Position numbers and translations under genes: made by a program
Source of the DNA: Candidatus Pelagibacter sp. TMED153
GTDB taxonomy: Bacteria > Pseudomonadota > Alphaproteobacteria > Pelagibacterales > Pelagibacteraceae
DNA: 9,229 nucleotides
NCBI GenBank assembly: GCA_002169935.2
Contig: NHHC02000031.1
Location: 1-9,229, forward strand
Reading direction: 5' to 3'
Shown: piece by piece, positions 6,711 through 9,229 of the stretch
Layout of the letters: each line of letters starts with the position of its first letter
Numbering within the stretch: position 1 is the stretch's first letter
Notes under the pieces: model-generated
Database searches by the model: none
What the model was told of the DNA's origin: nothing
The model's input: the letters and a program-made list of their open reading frames with translations, nothing else

Positions 6711-8891
6711 ATGGAAAAAAACAAAAAGAAGACACTCACAATTTCATCAAGTTTAAAAAAAAAAATTGACACAACTGCAGTTGCTAGAGATGGAAAAAAA
6801 TCTTTTGACGTTGAAAAGAAAAAAACCTTTAAAGGAAATAAGAGTTTTACAAAAACTGGTCAATCTCTAGATCAAAAAAATAATACGAATTTTAAAAAAA
6901 ATTTTGCTAGAAAATTTATTGAGCAGCAAGCTAAGAAAGATTTTATTAAAAAAGAAAATAAGCCGACTGGCAAAAGTAAACTTAAATTAAAAAGTCCTAT
7001 AGACAAAAAAGATTTTAAATTAACAGTTTCTAGAGCTTTAAACGTTGAAGAAATTGAGATTAAACAAAGAAGTTTAGCCTCAGTCAAGAGGGCTAGATTA
7101 AAAGAGAAGAAAAACAAACCAGAGGATGGAGAGAAAAAAGAATTTAAAAAGGTAATTAAAGACGTAAAAATACCTGAACAAATTAGCATACAAGAGCTCT
7201 CAAATCGAATGGCAGAAAAATCTAGCGATATTATTAAATTTTTATTTAATATGAAGGTAATAGCGACTATTAATCATAGCATCGATAAGGATACCGCAGA
7301 ATATATTGTTAAAGAATTTGGACACAAACCAATATTAGAAGATCATCCAGCAATAGAGACAAGTAAAATTAAAGAAAAATTAGAAGGAGATATAAAAACT
7401 AGACCTCCAATAGTAACAATTATGGGCCATGTTGATCATGGAAAAACCTCTTTACTTGATTCTTTAAGAGATACAAATGTTGTTTCAGGAGAGCATGGTG
7501 GCATCACTCAGCATATTGGAGCCTATCAGGTCACAACTGAAAATAATAAAGTTATCACTTTTATAGATACCCCTGGTCATGCTGCTTTTACAGAGATGCG
7601 AGCTAGAGGATCTAAGATTACTGATATTGTGGTTTTAGTAGTAGCTGCGGATGATGGCATTAAACCACAAACTGTTGAGGCCATTAAACATGCTAAAGCT
7701 GCTAAAGTACCAATAATAGTTGCGATCAATAAGTGTGACTTGCCAGAAAAAAACATAAGTAAAATTAAAAATGAAATGATGCAATACGAATTAATTGCAG
7801 AAGACCTAAGTGGAGATACTTTATTTGTAGAGGTATCTGCGTTAAAAAAAATTAATTTAGATAAACTTAAAGAAAGCATTTTATTACAATCAGAAATTTT
7901 AGATCTAAAAGCATCATTTTCTGGTCAAGCTAGAGGTGTTGTTATTGAGTCAAAGATAGATAAAGGAAAAGGACCGGTATCTACAATTTTAATCAGCAAC
8001 GGACAATTAAAAAAAGGTGACTATTTTATTTGTGGAAATACATGGGGTAAAATTAGAGCTATGATTAATCATGAAGGAAAAAATACCGAAGAAGCATTAC
8101 CCTCTATGCCTGTTGAAATACTAGGAATGAATAGTTCAGCTTTTGCAGGAGCAGAGTTCTTAGTAACGAAAGACGAAGATGAAGCAAAAAAAATGGCAGA
8201 ATATAAGAAAGATAGTTATGTTAAAAGCAAAGTTTTAGCTAAAGATAAAACAACTCTTTTTGATAAAGTTAAAGAAAAAGATGAATTAAATATTATAATT
8301 AAATCTGATGTCCAAGGATCAAGTGAAGCATTAAAAATGGCAATCAATAAAATACAACATGAAGAAGTGGAAGCTAAAATTATCCTAGCTGATATTGGAA
8401 TGATAAATGAAACTGATGTTTCATTAGCCAAAGCATCGAACGCGATATTAATTGGTTTTAATGTTAAACCTAACAGAGAAGCAAAAAAATTAGCAGAAGA
8501 ACAAAAGATAGATATTAAATATTTTAATATTATTTACGAGGCTCTAGAACATGTTGAAAAATCTTTATCTGGTTTATTAGAGCCAGATGTTAAAGAAACA
8601 GTTTTAGGTTCAGCTGAGATACAAAAAATATTTAAAGTATCTAATGCTGGCAAAATCGCAGGATCAAAAGTTATTAATGGAGAAATTAAAAGTAAATCTA
8701 AAGCAAGAATTATAAGAGATGGTGTTGTTGTTTATAGCGGTGAGATTCAAAGCCTCTATAGAGAAAAAAATCAAGTTAAAGAAGTGGGAACAGGGTTTGA
8801 GTGTGGAATTAGTATTAAAGATTTTATCGACTTTAAAGAAAAAGACGTGATTGAGTCGTATCAAGCGGAAAAAATTCAAAGGTCTATATAA
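6711..8891 (+). CDS. infB: IF2, translation initiation factor 2
   Basis: GTPase (726 aa) that brings fMet-tRNA to the 30S subunit and promotes 50S joining. The first 150 residues or so are lysine-rich, low-complexity and probably disordered. An IF2N domain follows (about 154-205). The G domain has G1 GHVDHGKT at 239-246, G2 with GGITQH, G3 DTPGH at 286-290, G4 NKCD at 340-343 and G5 SAL at 376-378. Domain II starts near 396, domain III near 522 and the fMet-tRNA-binding C2 domain near 630. The protein is short for a proteobacterial IF2 (E. coli has 890 residues), because the N-terminal part is reduced; the catalytic core is complete. The start at 6711 lies 4 nt after the nusA stop, without a clear Shine-Dalgarno sequence, so coupling to nusA is likely. 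An in-frame ATG at 6666 inside nusA is less plausible. Confidence 0.97.
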   Translation: MEKNKKKTLTISSSLKKKIDTTAVARDGKKSFDVEKKKTFKGNKSFTKTGQSLDQKNNTNFKKNFARKFIEQQAKKDFIKKENKPTGKSKLKLKSPIDKKDFKLTVSRALNVEEIEIKQRSLASVKRARLKEKKNKPEDGEKKEFKKVIKDVKIPEQISIQELSNRMAEKSSDIIKFLFNMKVIATINHSIDKDTAEYIVKEFGHKPILEDHPAIETSKIKEKLEGDIKTRPPIVTIMGHVDHGKTSLLDSLRDTNVVSGEHGGITQHIGAYQVTTENNKVITFIDTPGHAAFTEMRARGSKITDIVVLVVAADDGIKPQTVEAIKHAKAAKVPIIVAINKCDLPEKNISKIKNEMMQYELIAEDLSGDTLFVEVSALKKINLDKLKESILLQSEILDLKASFSGQARGVVIESKIDKGKGPVSTILISNGQLKKGDYFICGNTWGKIRAMINHEGKNTEEALPSMPVEILGMNSSAFAGAEFLVTKDEDEAKKMAEYKKDSYVKSKVLAKDKTTLFDKVKEKDELNIIIKSDVQGSSEALKMAINKIQHEEVEAKIILADIGMINETDVSLAKASNAILIGFNVKPNREAKKLAEEQKIDIKYFNIIYEALEHVEKSLSGLLEPDVKETVLGSAEIQKIFKVSNAGKIAGSKVINGEIKSKSKARIIRDGVVVYSGEIQSLYREKNQVKEVGTGFECGISIKDFIDFKEKDVIESYQAEKIQRSI
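8878..8882 (+). promoter_or_regulatory. Shine-Dalgarno sequence of rbfA
   Basis: AAAGG inside the last codons of infB, 8 nt before the rbfA ATG at 8891. It supports that start and, with the TAATG stop/start overlap, indicates translational coupling with some independent initiation. Confidence 0.55.
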
Positions 8892-9229
8892 TGGGAAATC
8901 AAATATCACAAAAACCTTTTACCCAGAGACAGTTGAGAGTTGGAGAGTTGGTTAAACAGAATTTAGGTGAGTTATTTATAAGAAATGAAGCTAAAATACC
9001 TTCAATTAACTCGAAACTTATCACTGTAACCGAAGTTAGAATGACTGCTGATTTAAAAACAGCAAGGGTTTATGTAATACCTCTCGGAGGAGTAGACACG
9101 AAAGAAATAGTAAGGATCTTGACGGAATACTCGCATATTGTTAGAAAAGCTCTGTCTAAAAGGCTAGATATTAAGTTTCTTCCTAAACTCACATTTGTAG
9201 AAGATAACTCATTTGAATATGCTGAAAAG
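8891..9229 (+). CDS. rbfA: RbfA, 30S ribosome-binding factor (3' end outside window)
   Basis: Small KH-fold protein needed for late maturation of the 30S subunit and processing of the 16S rRNA 5' end. The frame is open for 113 codons to the window edge with no stop, so only a short C-terminal piece is missing (family length about 110-135). Recognisable features are the N-terminal helix RQLRVGELVKQNLGELF, the strand ITVTEVRMTADLKTARVYV, and the C-terminal LPKLTFVEDNSFEYAEK, which corresponds to the family P-x-L-x-F-x-x-D-x-S pattern. The ATG overlaps the infB stop by one base (TAATG). infB-rbfA is one of the most conserved bacterial neighbourhoods, which supports the call in addition to the sequence. 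Confidence 0.93.
   Translation, partial: MGNQISQKPFTQRQLRVGELVKQNLGELFIRNEAKIPSINSKLITVTEVRMTADLKTARVYVIPLGGVDTKEIVRILTEYSHIVRKALSKRLDIKFLPKLTFVEDNSFEYAEK

Noticed and set aside
6872..7189. Minus-strand open frame of 105 codons opposite infB, and other antisense frames at 1281-1463, 3277-3459, 3947-4196, 5503-5718, 7577-7879, 8216-8431 and 8664-8909
   Set aside because: They lie wholly opposite well-identified genes, have no recognisable motif, and their composition is the complement of the plus-strand genes, for example Phe/Leu/Ser-rich opposite Lys-rich IF2.
1..9229. CRISPR array, insertion sequence, phage, toxin-antitoxin or defence genes
   Set aside because: No spaced direct repeats, terminal inverted repeats or transposase/integrase motifs were seen, and all coding space is taken by eight recognised housekeeping genes.

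Overview
The window is a gene-dense, AT-rich bacterial chromosomal segment with every recognised gene on the plus strand. Base composition, very short or overlapping gene junctions, the gene order and the protein sequences together suggest a streamlined alphaproteobacterium, most likely of the SAR11/Pelagibacter type. That placement is an inference from style and gene order, not from a phylogeny.

Layout, left to right. The first part is a tight cluster: the 3' two thirds of miaB (tRNA methylthiolation), phoH (P-loop ATPase), ybeY (rRNA-processing metalloprotein), lnt (lipoprotein N-acyltransferase) and metK (S-adenosylmethionine synthetase). Junctions there are +5 nt, -14 nt, 0 nt and -11 nt, so it should be one transcription unit. 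Next is a 92-nt gap, the only real intergenic stretch in the window. It holds a strong intrinsic-terminator hairpin whose U-tract runs straight into the Shine-Dalgarno sequence of nusA. The second part is nusA, infB (IF2) and the 5' part of rbfA, with junctions of +4 nt and -1 nt: the conserved transcription-elongation / translation-initiation / ribosome-maturation operon.

How the genes relate: MetK makes the S-adenosylmethionine that MiaB consumes (SAM both as radical source and methyl donor). YbeY and RbfA both act on 16S rRNA and the small subunit, IF2 assembles the initiation complex, and NusA governs pausing, termination and antitermination. Lnt is the one envelope gene.

The whole locus is recognisable as the widespread alphaproteobacterial array miaB-phoH-ybeY-corC-lnt-(HTH)-metK-trmB-rimP-nusA-ylxR-infB-rbfA, but with corC, the HTH gene, trmB, rimP and ylxR all absent. 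The most interesting point is the nusA leader. Rho-independent-type hairpins normally known upstream of rimP-nusA seem to be retained here directly before nusA although rimP is gone. The geometry means that nearly any nusA mRNA carrying its ribosome-binding site has to pass this terminator, which suggests attenuation, possibly NusA autoregulation. I saw no mobile element, CRISPR array, tRNA, rRNA or unknown multi-gene system; the rest is core housekeeping sequence.
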